NCBI GenBank assembly: GCA_025200525.1
Contig: CM045761.1
Location: 78,645,551 to 78,709,550, forward strand
Direction: 5' to 3'
Source: Camellia lanceoleosa
Lineage: Eukaryota > Streptophyta > Magnoliopsida > Ericales > Theaceae
Length of the DNA: 64,000 nt
A model generated the notes under the pieces. It searched no databases and was not told the DNA's origin. It saw only the letters and a list, made by a program, of their open reading frames with translations. The position numbers and the translations under genes were made by a program. How positions within the stretch are numbered: position 1 is the stretch's first letter; every line of letters starts with the position of its first letter. Positions 40,292 to 51,356 of the stretch are shown here, piece by piece.

Positions 40292-41236
40292 ATGGCGCAT
40301 AACGAAGATTTGCCACAGTCCGCCATCGACGGACAAACACCAGAAGGTGGTGCGAGGCGCGAAGGTCTACCTCTCATCCCCCCTATGGCGGATTTAGAAC
40401 CACAAAGACAGAATCTCAGGAGGGATACAAGGGGAAGAAGGCGGACTAACAGCCCTCATCACTCTCGTTCACAGAGTCCAGAAAGACAAATGCAGAGGGT
40501 TGATCCTCAAATTTTGGAGGATCGCGTCAAGGAGCAGGACGAAAAATCTCTAAAGCGCCAGGTGAAAGGAAAATGAGTGGCGACAGGAGAGGGGCGTACT
40601 AACAAGACGCCTCCACGCCACTCGAAAAATCGTAGTAGGAATACCACACCCTCACAAGTAGAGAGCAGAAGCCTCAGGACAGGCGATACTCAATCCAGGT
40701 CTTCCAGAACTCGTCACTCCAGGCCTGAGAGGACGAAATCTGAAAGATCGTACACTGAAGGAAGCATCTATTGGCCTTCACATACGTACCAAACAAGGTC
40801 TAGACAGACGGAGTTGCCCAGATCGTCCGACTTACGAACCGTGCTCGAGGAAAAGGCACGATGCAAGGAGGATGCCAAGGCACGTGATCCACACAGAGTT
40901 TCTACCTTACAGCGGTTAGCTCCTCGGACGCATGGAAGCGTCGAGGTTGGAATGCCAATACCACGCCCTACCTACGAACCAATGGACAAGACACTAGCAA
41001 GGCTGCAGACCTCACCGTTCGTTCCGGCGATTGAAAACGCGCCCCTACCATCAGGCTTCCTTCAGCCCAAATTCACTACATATGATGGAAAGATGGACCC
41101 CTACTCACACTTGAGCCATTTTCACCAGGTCATGGCAATATACCAGCGAAACGAGACTTTAATGTGCATCATCTTCCCATCTAGCCTTGGCGACCTAGGC
41201 TTGACTTGGTTCGAAAAACTTCCAAGGCAAAGATAG
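40292..41236 (+). pseudogene. Element E gag N-terminal half
   Basis: The frame begins MAHNEDLPQSAIDGQTPEGG at 40292, 52 bases after the primer site, and is Arg/Ser-rich (RRDTRGRRRTNSPHHSRSQS). A TGA at 40574-40576 interrupts it, then the same frame runs on through a basic region to the core: PFVPAIENAPLPSGFLQPKF, YDGKMDPYSHLSHFHQVMAI, LGDLGLTWFEKLP. It stops at a TAG (41234-41236). TGA would come from CGA (Arg) by a C-to-T change, fitting the Arg-rich context. Confidence 0.8.
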
Positions 41237-42291
41237 CCTCTCGGCGCAATTAATTGGCGGAAGCATTCGTCACAAGGTTCCGAACGAACACCAAAACCCC
41301 GGTGGAGATCGATCAGCTGCTCTCCATCGACATGGGCGATAAGGAGACCTTAAGATCCTACAACAGTGGCTACTGGGAGACCTTCAACCAGATTGGAGAC
41401 TGTCCCACAAATCTCGCCATTGCACAATACAAGAGAGGCCTTCCAGTCGGGAACAGACTTAGGGACGCAATCACCATGACACTACCCCTCACCATGGAAG
41501 CCTTGATGGAGAGAGTGCATCAGCACATTAGGGTGGAAGAGGATGGCGCATGTGCCAAAACAAAATCTGGCACGACCACAGTACCAGAGAAGAAGGCCTC
41601 AGCAAAGGTCAACGCGGTAGACCGTCCAAGAAAAAACGGACGAGGCAAGCGAGACAATGGAGAAGACCAAGATAAAAGATGGTTGAGAGTCCGCACTGCC
41701 ATAACCACGGTCTTCAAGAAACCGATCTACCGAATTCTAAGTGAAATACGGGATGAGCCTTTCGTCAGATGGCCAGCCAAGCTTGGGGAAGCTCAAAAGG
41801 ACTATGACAAAAGATCATGGTGCACCTTCCACAAAGAAAAGGGGCACCGCACTGAAAATTGCACGCCATTGAGACAACACCTGGAGGAGTTGGTGGCAGC
41901 AGGTCACCTGGATAAATACATTGAAGGAGGGGCGCAACCAGCCCCCCAGGACCATAATAACCCCAACGGAATGCCAATTGACGCCCCACCTCAAGGCGTC
42001 ATCAATGTGATACATGGAGTTTTCGAACCTGAGCGTGTATGCGAGCTCAGAGGATCAATCAAAAAGGCAGAGCATTTAAGAGAGGTACTAAGTGCCCAAC
42101 CTGCCATCAAGAAGGGGAAGACAGAGGCCACAAACATCATGTCTTTTTTGGATAAAGACTTGGCAAGGATATATTGCCCTCACAATGATGCCATGGTTGT
42201 CGCTCTCCGAGTCAAAGATTATGACGTCAAGCGGATTTTGATAGACCAAGGCAGTTCATGTGAAATAATGTACTACGACACCTTTAAATAG
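41237..42291 (+). pseudogene. Element E gag C-terminal half and protease start
   Basis: After a frameshift near 41237-41254 the core resumes as LAEAFVTRFRTNTKTPVEID and SYNSGYWETFNQI. A zinc-knuckle-like CTFHKEKGHRTENCTPLRQHL follows (~41821-41884). After a Pro/Gln linker, VINVIHGVFEPE and RILIDQGSSCEIMYYDTFK mark the retropepsin, where the usual D-G-G-S-S (Tat) reads D-Q-G-S-S. The frame ends at TAG 42289-42291, though the homologous protein continues. Confidence 0.8.
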
Positions 42292-42570
42292 TTGAAGTTA
42301 CAAGATAAAGACTTGGCACCTGCCATATCTCCCCTGATTGGATTCAACTCCATGCCAGAATGGCCCATCGGCAAAATAATCCTCCCAGTTAAGGTAGGAA
42401 GCGTGACGAAACAAGTGGAGTTCTAGGTATTAAAAGTCCACTCCACTTATAACATCATCTTGGGCAGAATATGGGTGCATGCCATGCGTTCGGTGGCGTC
42501 ATCCTACCACCAAGTCATGCGGTTCCCCAACGACACCGGTGTAATTGAAGAGGTTTATGGAGATTAGATT
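42292..42570 (+). pseudogene. Element E protease C-terminal part, stop-broken
   Basis: In frame with the preceding piece: LIGFNSMPEWPIGKIILPVK, then YNIILGRIWVHAM, the conserved LGR-x-W-x-H flap/C-terminal motif. Stops TAG at 42424-42426 and 42565-42567 interrupt it. Confidence 0.75.
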
Positions 42571-43149
42571 ATGTCCAAGCAATGCTTCGTCACGGTGAAT
42601 GGCAGCCGCGCTGCCAAAGGATACGTTCATTCGGTGGAAGAACCTGAGAGCAATGAACTATTCACAGATGTCGGCAAAGCAGCTGATCAGAAAGCAGTGG
42701 AAGACTTGGTAGAGGTAAGAATAGATGAAAAGAACCCGGATAAGTTCTTTTTCCTCGGTTCGTCGTTGTCCAGCACTGAGAGATTCGAGGTATTGGAATT
42801 TTTGACCTCTAACATCGAAGTATTCGCCTGGACACCATACGACATGCCAAGCATTGATCCCAACTTCATCTGTCACCAACTCAATGTCCACCCATCCGCC
42901 AGACCAATCATTCAACGCACACGCAGATCGGCACTCCACCATGCCGAGATAGTGGCGGAAGAAGTAAGAAACCTGCTGTAGGCAAGAGCAATTAGAGAAG
43001 TGCACTACCCAAGATAGATCTCCAACACAGTTGTAGTGCCAAAGAAGAATGGCAAGTAGCGTGTCTGCGTCGACTACAAAACAGTCAACAAGGCGTGCCC
43101 AAAAGACAGCTTTCCTCTACCACGGATAGATTAACTGGTAGACCTAACG
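42571..43149 (+). pseudogene. Element E RT N-terminal region
   Basis: Frame 42571-42981 has the linker and EVFAWTPYDMPSIDPNFICH, RPIIQRTRRSALHHAEIVAE. After TAG at 42979 the same frame gives SNTVVVPKKNGK, a stop (43057-43059), and RVCVDYKTVNKACPKDSFPL then a TAA (43132-43134). Expected residues at three of these stops are Trp or Gln, i.e. one G-to-A or C-to-T change each. Confidence 0.8.
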
Positions 43150-44211
43150 GTGGGGCACAACCGACTTAGCTTTCTGGATGTATACAGAGGCTACCACCAA
43201 ATCGCTATGCATGAACCAGACCAGGAGGTCACATCCTTTACAACTCCAAAAGGATTGTACTGTTACAAGGTCATGCCCTTTGGCCTAAAGAACGCAAGGG
43301 CGACATTCCAACGGATGGTCACCAAGATGTTTGAACCATTGTTAGGAAGAACAATGGAGGCTTACATCGACGACATGGTGGTCAAGAGCAAGGAAGAGAA
43401 TGACCATCTCAAGGACCTAGGTGAGATGTTTGAGATCCTGAAGAAGCACAAGTTGCGCCTCAATGCATCTAAGTGTGCATTCGGAGTAGGATCTGGCAAA
43501 TTCCTAGGCTTTCTGGTGACCAACCGAGGTATCGAAGCAGACCCCTCCCAGATCAAAGCAATCCAGGAGTTGGAGAGACCAAACTCAGTAAAAGAAGTGC
43601 AGCATCTCACCGGCATGGCAGCTACGCTCAATCGGTTTATAAGTCGGTCATCAGCTAGACTACGACCATTTTTTCATGCCTTGAAGGCCAAGTTTGAGTG
43701 GGACGAAGAATGCGACCCCGCCCTGGAAAGCTTAAAAGAATACATGTCTTCTCCACCACTACTCGTCACCCCAGTACCTGGAGAAGAACTCTTCCTATAC
43801 CTGGCAATCTCCCAGCACGCAATTAGCGCAGTGTTGGTCCGTGCAGAAGGAATCCAACATCTGCCCATCTATTATGTCAGCAAGACATTACTGGGCGCCG
43901 AAACAAGGTACTTGCCACTGGAAAAACTGGCATTGGCCTTGATGATGGCCTCAAGGAAGTTGTCACACTACTTTCACACCCATACCATAGTTGTCCTCAC
44001 AGCCTTTCCATTAAAAGCTTTGTTTGAAAGGGCAAACTTTTCTGGGCGAATTCTGAAGTGGGCAGTAAAGTTGGGGCAATACGACATCAAGTTCCAACCC
44101 AGGACCGCAATAAAAGCTCAAGCATTGGCGGATTTTGTCGCAGAATTCACACCAGGAAGTCATCACATCTCACCGACCGATCAAAACAAATTAACTAGGG
44201 ACGGAAGTTGA
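43150..44211 (+). CDS. Element E reverse transcriptase and first RNase H
   Basis: 353 open codons from [20 protein letters not shown] (palm, first catalytic Asp at FLD) through [19 protein letters not shown] to the active site [11 protein letters not shown] (YIDD at 43363-43374). They go on to the thumb ([16 protein letters not shown]) and a first RNase H-like part ([33 protein letters not shown]). The start is internal, since RT is part of the polyprotein. It is the best preserved pol segment of the window and keeps its two YIDD aspartates. The stop at 44209 falls in the variable connection before aRNH. Confidence 0.85.
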   Translation: MGHNRLSFLDVYRGYHQIAMHEPDQEVTSFTTPKGLYCYKVMPFGLKNARATFQRMVTKMFEPLLGRTMEAYIDDMVVKSKEENDHLKDLGEMFEILKKHKLRLNASKCAFGVGSGKFLGFLVTNRGIEADPSQIKAIQELERPNSVKEVQHLTGMAATLNRFISRSSARLRPFFHALKAKFEWDEECDPALESLKEYMSSPPLLVTPVPGEELFLYLAISQHAISAVLVRAEGIQHLPIYYVSKTLLGAETRYLPLEKLALALMMASRKLSHYFHTHTIVVLTAFPLKALFERANFSGRILKWAVKLGQYDIKFQPRTAIKAQALADFVAEFTPGSHHISPTDQNKLTRDGS

Positions 44212-44686
44212 CGCCGGAATAGCACAACCCCTGGTACAGGATACTCAGCCAGACGCCAAGGCAGACCAAAGCGAAGTAAGGAAGGAAGAGGCAGACCATG
44301 CCACACCAAGTCAAGACTCACTAACAAATAAAGACTTGGTACAACCAGATTGCGAGGGGCAGACGGCAAGCATGAACCTTAAAGAAGACACCTGTAACAT
44401 GGAAGATCCCAAGGCATCATCTGATCCCTCCACTTGCTGGAAGTTGTTCGTTGGAGAGATGTGGAAGCTCTTCATGGATGGAGCATCCAACCGGCATGGA
44501 GAAGGGCTCGGCATAGTCCTCATCTCTCCAGACGGCCTAGTGGTGGAGCAGGCAATCAACCTTGGCTTCCCAGCATCAAACAACGAAACAGAGTATGAAG
44601 CGCTTCTTGCAGGCCTCAAATCAGCATTCTTCATGAAGGCCACCGAGCTAATGGTTTACAGTGACTCACAGCTGGTGGTAAACTAA
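44212..44686 (+). CDS. Element E second (archaeal-type) RNase H
   Basis: Frame 44336-44686 contains [46 protein letters not shown] and [11 protein letters not shown]. The acidic triad is intact: Asp in FMDG (residue 48 of this frame), Glu in TEYE (86) and Asp in YSDS (110). A second RNase H of this sort marks the Tat lineage (family knowledge). It ends in TAA at 44684-44686; the domain continues at 44687-44900 (EQIGKEENSKANELAGFAS). In element B all three residues are changed. Confidence 0.8.
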
Positions 44687-45387
44687 ATATCTAGCGACTA
44701 CGAAGCAAAGGATGACAGGATGACCAAATACCAAGAGTTGGTTAGAACAAAGATCAAGAAATTTAAAGTAGTCAGGATAGAACAAATCGGCAAAGAGGAA
44801 AACAGCAAAGCGAACGAGCTAGCAGGCTTTGCCTCAATGGCAGATACTTCCATCCCTCATCCATTGCTCATCGACTACCTACCTAGACCAAGCATTGAAG
44901 ACCCCGAAGCAGAAGAGGTATGTTGCGCGGAGCTAGGCCCTTCCTGGATGGATCCCATCATCCTGTTCTTAAAAGACAGCATCTTACCGGAAGAGAAGAA
45001 ACAGGCCAACAGGATAAGAGCAAAATCACAGCGATTTTAGCTCTCCCCATCTCTAGCATTGTACAAAAAGTCGTTCTCAGGACCCTACCTAAAGTGTGTT
45101 CATCCCAACAAAGTGGAAGCATTCTTATTCGAGACACACAAGGGCGTATGCGGAAGCCATCAAGGAGGAAGATCACTAGCATACAGAGCAATTTCACAAG
45201 GATATTGGTGGCTATACATGCAAGCGGATTCAGAAAAGTATGTCAAAAAGTGCGAGAAGTGTCAGAAGTTCGCACACCAAATACACCAACCTGCCAAAGA
45301 ACTTCTACCTCTAACTAGCCCATGGCCCTTCGCAATGTGGGGATTGGACATAGTAGAACCACTTCCAACAGCACCAGGGAACAGGAA
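44687..45387 (+). pseudogene. Element E aRNH end and integrase N-terminal part
   Basis: 44720-45040 gives the aRNH C-terminus and linker. 45059-45387 gives the integrase HHCC zinc finger (ETHKGVCGSHQGG...GYWWLYMQADSEKYVKKCEKCQ) and the start of the catalytic core (MWGLDIVEPLP, first Asp of DDE). Solo LTR G then interrupts the core after AGGAA at 45383-45387. The two frames are offset, so a frameshift lies near 45040-45058. Confidence 0.8.
45383..45387. repeat. Target site duplication AGGAA (left) of solo LTR G
   Basis: AGGAA precedes TGTCACGCCCC and is repeated at 48423-48427. Confidence 0.9.
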
Positions 45388-46009
45388 TGTCACGCCCCAA
45401 AACCCGCCCCTAAAGGTTTGGGCATGACCCATTCAAAATCAGACACTAAACCTGTTATACATATAATACGGGGCCTGAACGGAAGCATTTAATGATATAA
45501 AATACATAAAATAACATCCATTGAGCTATTACTAACATGCCAGGATCACATATACGTACTCAGCTTCTTTACTGAGCATATAACTAAACATTATTAAAGA
45601 ATAGGGGTCATATACATACATTCTCACTTGGATAGACAATAACCAAATATTCTAACAAAATCATTACAGAGATGCATGGGCTTGGTCTGGGTGCCTGGAC
45701 ACACTGAGGTTGACAAATGAAAGGCGAGTACCAAGGGTTAAGATCGACCTCCAAGGTGACCACCTACGTAATGCACATAACACAAAGTAAGCCGTGCTCA
45801 AGTGAATAATAGTACATAACAAAACGATGTTTAACTTGAAACATAATGTATCAATGAGTGTGAAATTACAGAGTTCACATAGTTAGTCTGATTCTGTACT
45901 AATTTCATAACGGCCTTAGGCCCAGTCTTAAAACATAATAGCTTGAGACGTAATAGCTTGAATCATAACGGCTTTAAGCCCTTCAATATCATAGCATTAA
46001 ACTTTTAAA

Positions 46010-46250
46010 CATGTTGGCATATAGCCCTTGAAACATATGGCATAAAGCCCTTGAACATGTGGCACAAAGCCTTTGTAACTTGTAATGGCATAAAGCCCTT
46101 GTAACTTGTAATGGCATAAAAGCCTCATAACTTGTAATGGCATAAAGCCCTTGTAACTTGTAATGGCATAAAGCCTTTGTAAACATATTGGCATTAAAGC
46201 CCTTGAAAATGGCATGAAGCCCTTGTAAACATGTTGGCATTAAAGCCCTT
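46010..46250. repeat. 26-bp minisatellite in solo LTR G
   Basis: Unit ggcataaagcccttgtaact + tgtaat is repeated about nine times with variants (gcataaaagcctcataac, ggcattaaagcccttgaaa). Frames read on either strand here (e.g. repeated 'YAITSYKGF') are a by-product of the repeat. Confidence 0.85.
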
Positions 46251-46259
46251 GAAAATGTA

Positions 46260-46760
46260 TCTAACTTTGTAGCATACTTAGACTTGTAACATATTTAAAA
46301 TATACCTGAAACATGCTTGAGCTCGTAACTTATTTGAAGCATACCTGTAACATACTTGAACTTGTAGTATACTGGGAACCATACTTGAAACATGTTTGAA
46401 CTATACTTGAAACCATACTTGGACTATCCTTGAAATATACTTGAAACCATACTTGAACTTGCAACATGCGTGACTTAGAACATACATGAACTTGTATCAT
46501 ACATAAACTTGTAACATATTTAAGCTTGTATCGTACTTAAACTTGTAACATACTTGAATTTCTAACATACGTGAACTTGTAACGTACATGAGCTTGTAAC
46601 ATACATAAAACTCGTAACATACTTTAACTTGTATATACTTGAACTTGTAAATTTACTTAAACTTGTATGTACTTGAATTTGCCACATAAATAAACTTGTA
46701 ACGTTCTTGAGCTTATAGCATATGTAAACTTGTAACGGACTTAACTTATAAACTTGTAAC
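46260..46760. repeat. Degenerate 12-14-bp repeat in solo LTR G
   Basis: Words of the type aacttgtaacatac(t/g)tg recur about 30 times with small changes over 500 bp, an old diverged tandem repeat next to the 26-bp array. Confidence 0.75.
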
Positions 46761-48422
46761 ACAACAAAATAACTTCCAATTCACATGAAGCCACATAACT
46801 TTCCAATTTTCATAATATTCGTAGAACACTCACAAAGAACAGAGCATTACTGACAATAATTATCAACAATAAATAACATGTACATTTTTGTACTACTACT
46901 CACAGTGTTTAGATGCTAGGTCCGTCCCTGCAGATAACCCTACACAATTCAATTCAACAACATTTAACACAATTCGACATAATCGATATAACCCCACATA
47001 ATTATCACTATCCAATATAATCCACACTATTTAACATTATTTAACTCAATACTACCAATATAATTCCACATAAATCAAATTAAATTGCTAAGACTCAATT
47101 CAATATTCCGTAGCCAAGTTTACATCATTCACATCGTCAACAAACCCTTCCCCCCAATCTCCTTTCTCATTAAGACATGATTCCCAGTGCTCATAACAAA
47201 GTTCATTCGCAAATTCTAAACATAATTTCCAAGTATCTCCAAATTCCAATTAAACTTGTATATACATAATTCAATACCTCAATTTTATTATTTTACTTTC
47301 AATTTGGGTTAAATTTTTGGTTATCATCTTTAATCAACCTAGGGTTTCAAGAAAATATGGAGATTTCAAGAAATAATCAAACTTATTAACCCAACACTTT
47401 TATTCCAACTTTTCCATTGATTATACACCTAGGACTCATAATTCACCATTTTAACCCATTAATTAACTCCCAACATCTTCAACCCATAAAACCCCCAATG
47501 TTCAAACCCAAAATTCCCAAAATCTCATAATTTCTTCTATATACATAACATGGATGAAAATTGTACCATTATACAATGAAAATACCTCAAATCTATCTAT
47601 GGATGTAAATATTGAAGAGTATTAAAACCCTTACCTCCATAATCTAGCAAAAGAGTGAGCTTGAGAAGAAGCCTTCACAAATCCAAGTTCTAATCGAGTA
47701 AAAACATTGATCCTCCCTTGTTCTCCATCCTTGATGCCAAAAACCATGGTGGATCGTGATCAAAGTAAAGGAATTCAAGGGTTTGGGGCTAGGGTTTCGG
47801 ACTTAGGCGAAGAGGAAGGAAGAGGGAAGAAGAAAAATATGAGAAATGATCCAAAATCCCGTTTTTAAAGCTGCTATCCCGTAATTCCCGCTCGAGCGTA
47901 CCTGTTTTCAGCACAGACTTCGAAACTTTGAACAGGTATAACTCTCCCATCCGGACTCCGTTTTAGGTTGTTCTTGTATCCAAATTGAAGCCCCGGAAAT
48001 AAGCTTTCCAATGGTTCCAACCCCACATTCAAATTCAAACTGTGGACAAAGATATGGGCAAAAGAGTGACGGCTGATCATAAAATAACTATCCGAATTAC
48101 ATTCTAAGGTCCAACCTTACTTTACCATCAAATTACCACCTCAAGCAACATCCCAAAATAAAATGAGGAGGTTCTAAACATACCAATAAAAATATCAAAA
48201 CGAGCCCACGAGCCCCAGAAATTCAACTCAACTCGTGACCCGCCGGCGTCAACTTTTGCGCCGAGCGTAGACCAACAAAGCCTTCCGCTCGAAGGCCGAA
48301 TCCCCGCTCGGCGGAAAACACAACTCCTGAATCTCAGTTCGCAAAATTGCTGGGAACCCCAAAAGTCCGCTCGAGCGTCAACTCCTCCATTCGAGCGGAG
48401 GGAAAAATTCTGGGTCATCACA

Positions 48423-49223
48423 AGGAAGTTCTTTCTTACAGCAACCGACTACTTCACAAAGTGGGTGGAAGCAGAAGCCTTGGCATCAATCAAGGAAAAA
48501 GATGTGAAAAAGTTTGTCTGGCAGAATATCATCACTCGATTTGGCATACCAAAGGCACTAATATCAGACAACGGCACTCAGTTCGACTGTAGAATCTTCA
48601 GGGGCTTTTGTGAAGAGTACAAGATAGAGTTCTACAATTCTACACCAGCGTATCCCCAAGCAAACGGACAGGCAGAAGCATCGAACAAAGTAGTCTTGGA
48701 TGGATTAAAGAAAAGGTTAGAGAAAGCAAAAGGCAAGTGGGCGGAGGAGCTCCCTCATGTTTTATGGGCTTACCGCACCACACCTCGGTGATCAACAGGA
48801 GAAACGCCATTCTCCTTAACCTATGGCATGGAGGCAGTAATCCCACTGGAAGTTGGCCTCCCCACAATTCGAAGCGAGAATTTTGATCCAGACTTGAATG
48901 GCGAAGCCATAGCATTAAAGCTCGACCTTGCAGAAGAAAGAAGAGAAAGAGTACTGGTTCACATTGCCTCATATCAACAAGAGCTTTCCAGGAAATACAA
49001 CAAGACGGTTCATCCAAGGCAGTTCAAGATCGGAGGCTGGGTACTGCGCAAAGTTATGGGAAATACCTTGGTATCAGGAGACGACAAGCTAGGGCCTAAT
49101 TGGGCAGGTCCATATAAAGTGGTAGGATTAACAGGTAAAGGGGCATACCACTTAGAAGACAAGGACGGCAAGGCAATTCTCATGCCATGGAATACTACAA
49201 ATCTCAAGTTCTTTTATTTTTAG
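48423..49223 (+). pseudogene. Element E integrase catalytic core end and C-terminal domain
   Basis: After solo LTR G the core continues with FTKWVEAEALASIKEKD, ALISDNGTQFDCRIF (second Asp) and YPQANGQAEASNKVV (Glu). These last two catalytic residues are 36 positions apart, i.e. DD35E spacing. A TGA at 48789-48791 (in TTPR-stop-STGETPF; one C-to-T change from CGA) splits it. The C-terminal part has LGPNWAGPYKVVGL and ends TNLKFFYF, TAG at 49221-49223. With the solo LTR and one TSD disregarded the two core parts join in frame. Confidence 0.85.
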
Positions 49224-49379
49224 CTTTTTTCCTATTAAAATTGTGTAATTTCTCTCTTTCTCAATAAAACAAGTAGTTTTCTTTTCGGTTAGACGTTTTC
49301 TTCTGTAAGAATTTGTTTTAGTAAATTTGTGAGTTAGGGGCATATAAAACATTTTATTCTAAGTTGGCTGGAAAAACTA
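49224..49379 (+). other. Start of element E 3' non-coding region
   Basis: AT-rich spacer between the integrase stop and the minisatellite; no frame of interest. Confidence 0.4.
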
Positions 49380-50352
49380 ACTTAGAGGTTAGCTGGATTA
49401 AACCAACACCCCTCCTAAGCCCAGGATAAGGATCCAAGCTGCAGGACGTTTGGTCGGAATAACCAAACATTTTATTCTAGGTTGGCTGGAAAAACCAACT
49501 TAGAGGTTGGCTGGATTAAACCAACTTTTTGAACCCTTCAGTTGAAGTAAGGACTTGGGCTGAAGAGTGGTTAGCTGGATTAAACCAACTTTTTGAACTC
49601 TTCAGCCGAAGTAAGGACTTAGGCTAAAGACTGGTTGGCTGGATTAAAACAACTCTTTGAAACTCTTCAGCCGAAGTAAGGACTTGGGCTGAAGAGTGGT
49701 TGGCTGAATTAAACCAACTCTTATTACTCTTCAGCCGAAGTAAGGGTATGGGCTGAAGAAGTGGTTGGCTGGATTAAACCAACCCTTATTACTCTTCAAC
49801 CGAAGTAAGGGTATGGGCTGAAGAGTGGTTGGCTGGATTAAACCAACTTTTTGAACTCTTCAGCCGAAGTAAAGACTTAGACTGAAGACTGATTGGCTGG
49901 ATTAAACCAACTCTTTGAAACTCTTCAGCCGAAGTAAGGACTTAGGCTAAAGAGTGGTTGGCTGGATTAAACCAACTCTTATTACTCTTCAGCCGAAGTA
50001 AGGGTATGGGCTGAAGAAGTGGTTGGCTGGATTAGACCAACCCTTATTACTCTTCAACCGAAGTAAGGGTATGGGCTGAAGAAGTGGTTGGCTGGATTAA
50101 ACCAACCCTTATTACTCTTCAGCCGAAGTAAGGGTATGGGCTGAAGAAGTGGTTAGCAGGATTAAACCAACTCTTTATACTCTTCAACTGAAGTAATTAT
50201 ATCAGCTAAAGAGTGGCTGGTTGAGTAAGCCTAGTCAGATTGATAAGTAATTATATCGGCTAAAGAGTGGTTGGCTGAGTAAGCCTAGTCAGATTGATAA
50301 GTAATTATATCGGCTAAAGAGTGGTTGGCTAAGTAAGCCTAGTCAGATTGAT
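49350..50352. repeat. 3' minisatellite of element E (about 65-bp, then 54-bp units)
   Basis: About eleven units of ~62-68 bp built on ttcagccgaagtaagg...ggctgaagagtggttggctggattaaaccaact run to ~50190. They are followed by three 54-bp units (gtaattatatcggctaaagagtggttgg...). Within a unit CTTCAGCC pairs with GGCTGAAG (8-bp stem, 14-nt loop) and GTTGG pairs with CCAAC (10-nt loop), so each unit has two stem-loops. Tandem repeats in the 3' region of Tat/Ogre-type elements are known (family knowledge). Confidence 0.9.
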
Positions 50353-50566
50353 AAGCTAAGACCTGAATAAAGTACTTAAACTGATATAACAGTTGGAGCA
50401 AAAATATCATGGAAAATTCATTACAAGTACAAGCATACCAATCAAATCGGAATAACAGTTAGAGCAAAAGAAGATGATTTTCATTGATCAAGTTCAAAGC
50501 GATTACAAGGGAGGGGCTTCCAACCCGGCTACAAGTCAAAACAAAAAGAAAAAGAAAAATACAGAA

Positions 50567-51277
50567 TCAGTTGAAAAGATCTTCGAGATCGGCATCAATA
50601 TCAACACGAGCACCGGTTTCAGAGGTCAGAGCAGTCTCGGTCTAGAGCTCGGTCTCTATTGAAAGCACAATTTCAGTCGTCAAGTCTTCAACCATTGGCC
50701 CCAACCGAGCTAACTGATCATTGGCTTGCTCATTGACAATCGGAGTCTCAGTTGGCTCATTTTCTTCTTCATCATCAGACGCTTCAAGAAATTGCTTCTG
50801 AAGGTCGGCAGCATACTCCGCAAGTGAGGCCAAAATGAAATACTGAGGAGCATTGTAGACCTCAGTTTCAGGCCCACAGCCGAGCTGCTCCACAGCACCT
50901 CTCCAGCCACACTTGAAGAACAAATCCTTGGCGGCCTCACACTGTGGAATGTAGAGGGCCTCCGCCTCCTTGAAACCTTCGGTGTTGGCACCATTCACCT
51001 TCTTCTTTAGTTCAGCAATCTCTGCATTCTTTTTCCCTTCGAGCTTGACTAGCTCATGAAGGTACTTGTCTTTCATCATGGTTAACGCCTTCTGTTTGTC
51101 AGCTTCAACCGAGGTAACTAGTCCGGTTAGACGAGCTACTTCAGCCTCTAGCTCGGTCGTTTTTTGTTGTGACTCCTTCAGTTCGGCTATTTTTTCTTCG
51201 ACCTCTGCCATGGCCTGCCTAGCTGTTTTCCTAAGCTCCAACACCTTTTTATGGGCAATTTGGCTCTTGTGAAGAGA
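50567..51277 (-). CDS. Antisense gene of element E, last exon (coiled coil)
   Basis: This exon starts after an acceptor AG at 51279-51278 and reads SLHKSQIAHKKVLELRKTAR, then a long heptad-rich coiled coil (EVEEKIAELKESQQKTTEL, EVARLTGLV, GKKNAEIAELKKKV). A C-terminal patch follows (GWRGAVEQLGCGPETEVYN) and an acidic end. A TAG is at 50642-50644; the same frame continues DIDADLEDLFN to TGA at 50567-50569, which looks like the natural end, so TAG is probably a nonsense change. The coiled coil suggests dimerisation (inference). Confidence 0.7.
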
Positions 51278-51356
51278 CTGAAATGAATGGAAAGAAATCA
51301 ATGACAAAACCGAGCTGAAAGTTTGTAAAATTTGAGAGACAAGAGGGGCATCTTAC
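51278..51356 (-). other. Intron 3 of the antisense gene (79 bp)
   Basis: On minus: CTG|GTAAGATGCC ... CATTTCAG|TCTCTT. GT-AG, T-rich toward the acceptor, phase 0, and the frame is continuous on both sides. Confidence 0.75.

Larger units (their letters stand above)
45388..48422 (+). mobile_element. Solo LTR G (3035 bp) in the integrase core
   Basis: Begins TGTCACGCCCCAAAACCCGC and ends TCTGGGTCATCACA, TG...CA, with perfect AGGAA duplications. No coding sequence or second LTR, so a solo LTR (a non-autonomous or deleted element cannot be excluded). Inside are a 26-bp minisatellite (about 46010-46250), a degenerate cttgtaacatac repeat (46260-46760) and CGCTCGAGCG palindromes (47889, 48369). The relic at 33240-34662 has a similar right end. 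Confidence 0.85.

Noticed and set aside
45989..46240. Minus-strand frames with repeated YAITSYKGFMPL-type residues
   Set aside because: They are readings of the 26-bp minisatellite in solo LTR G; period and repeats explain them.
49350..50352. CRISPR-like array
   Set aside because: Units are contiguous with no unique spacers, and the context is a plant retrotransposon 3' region.
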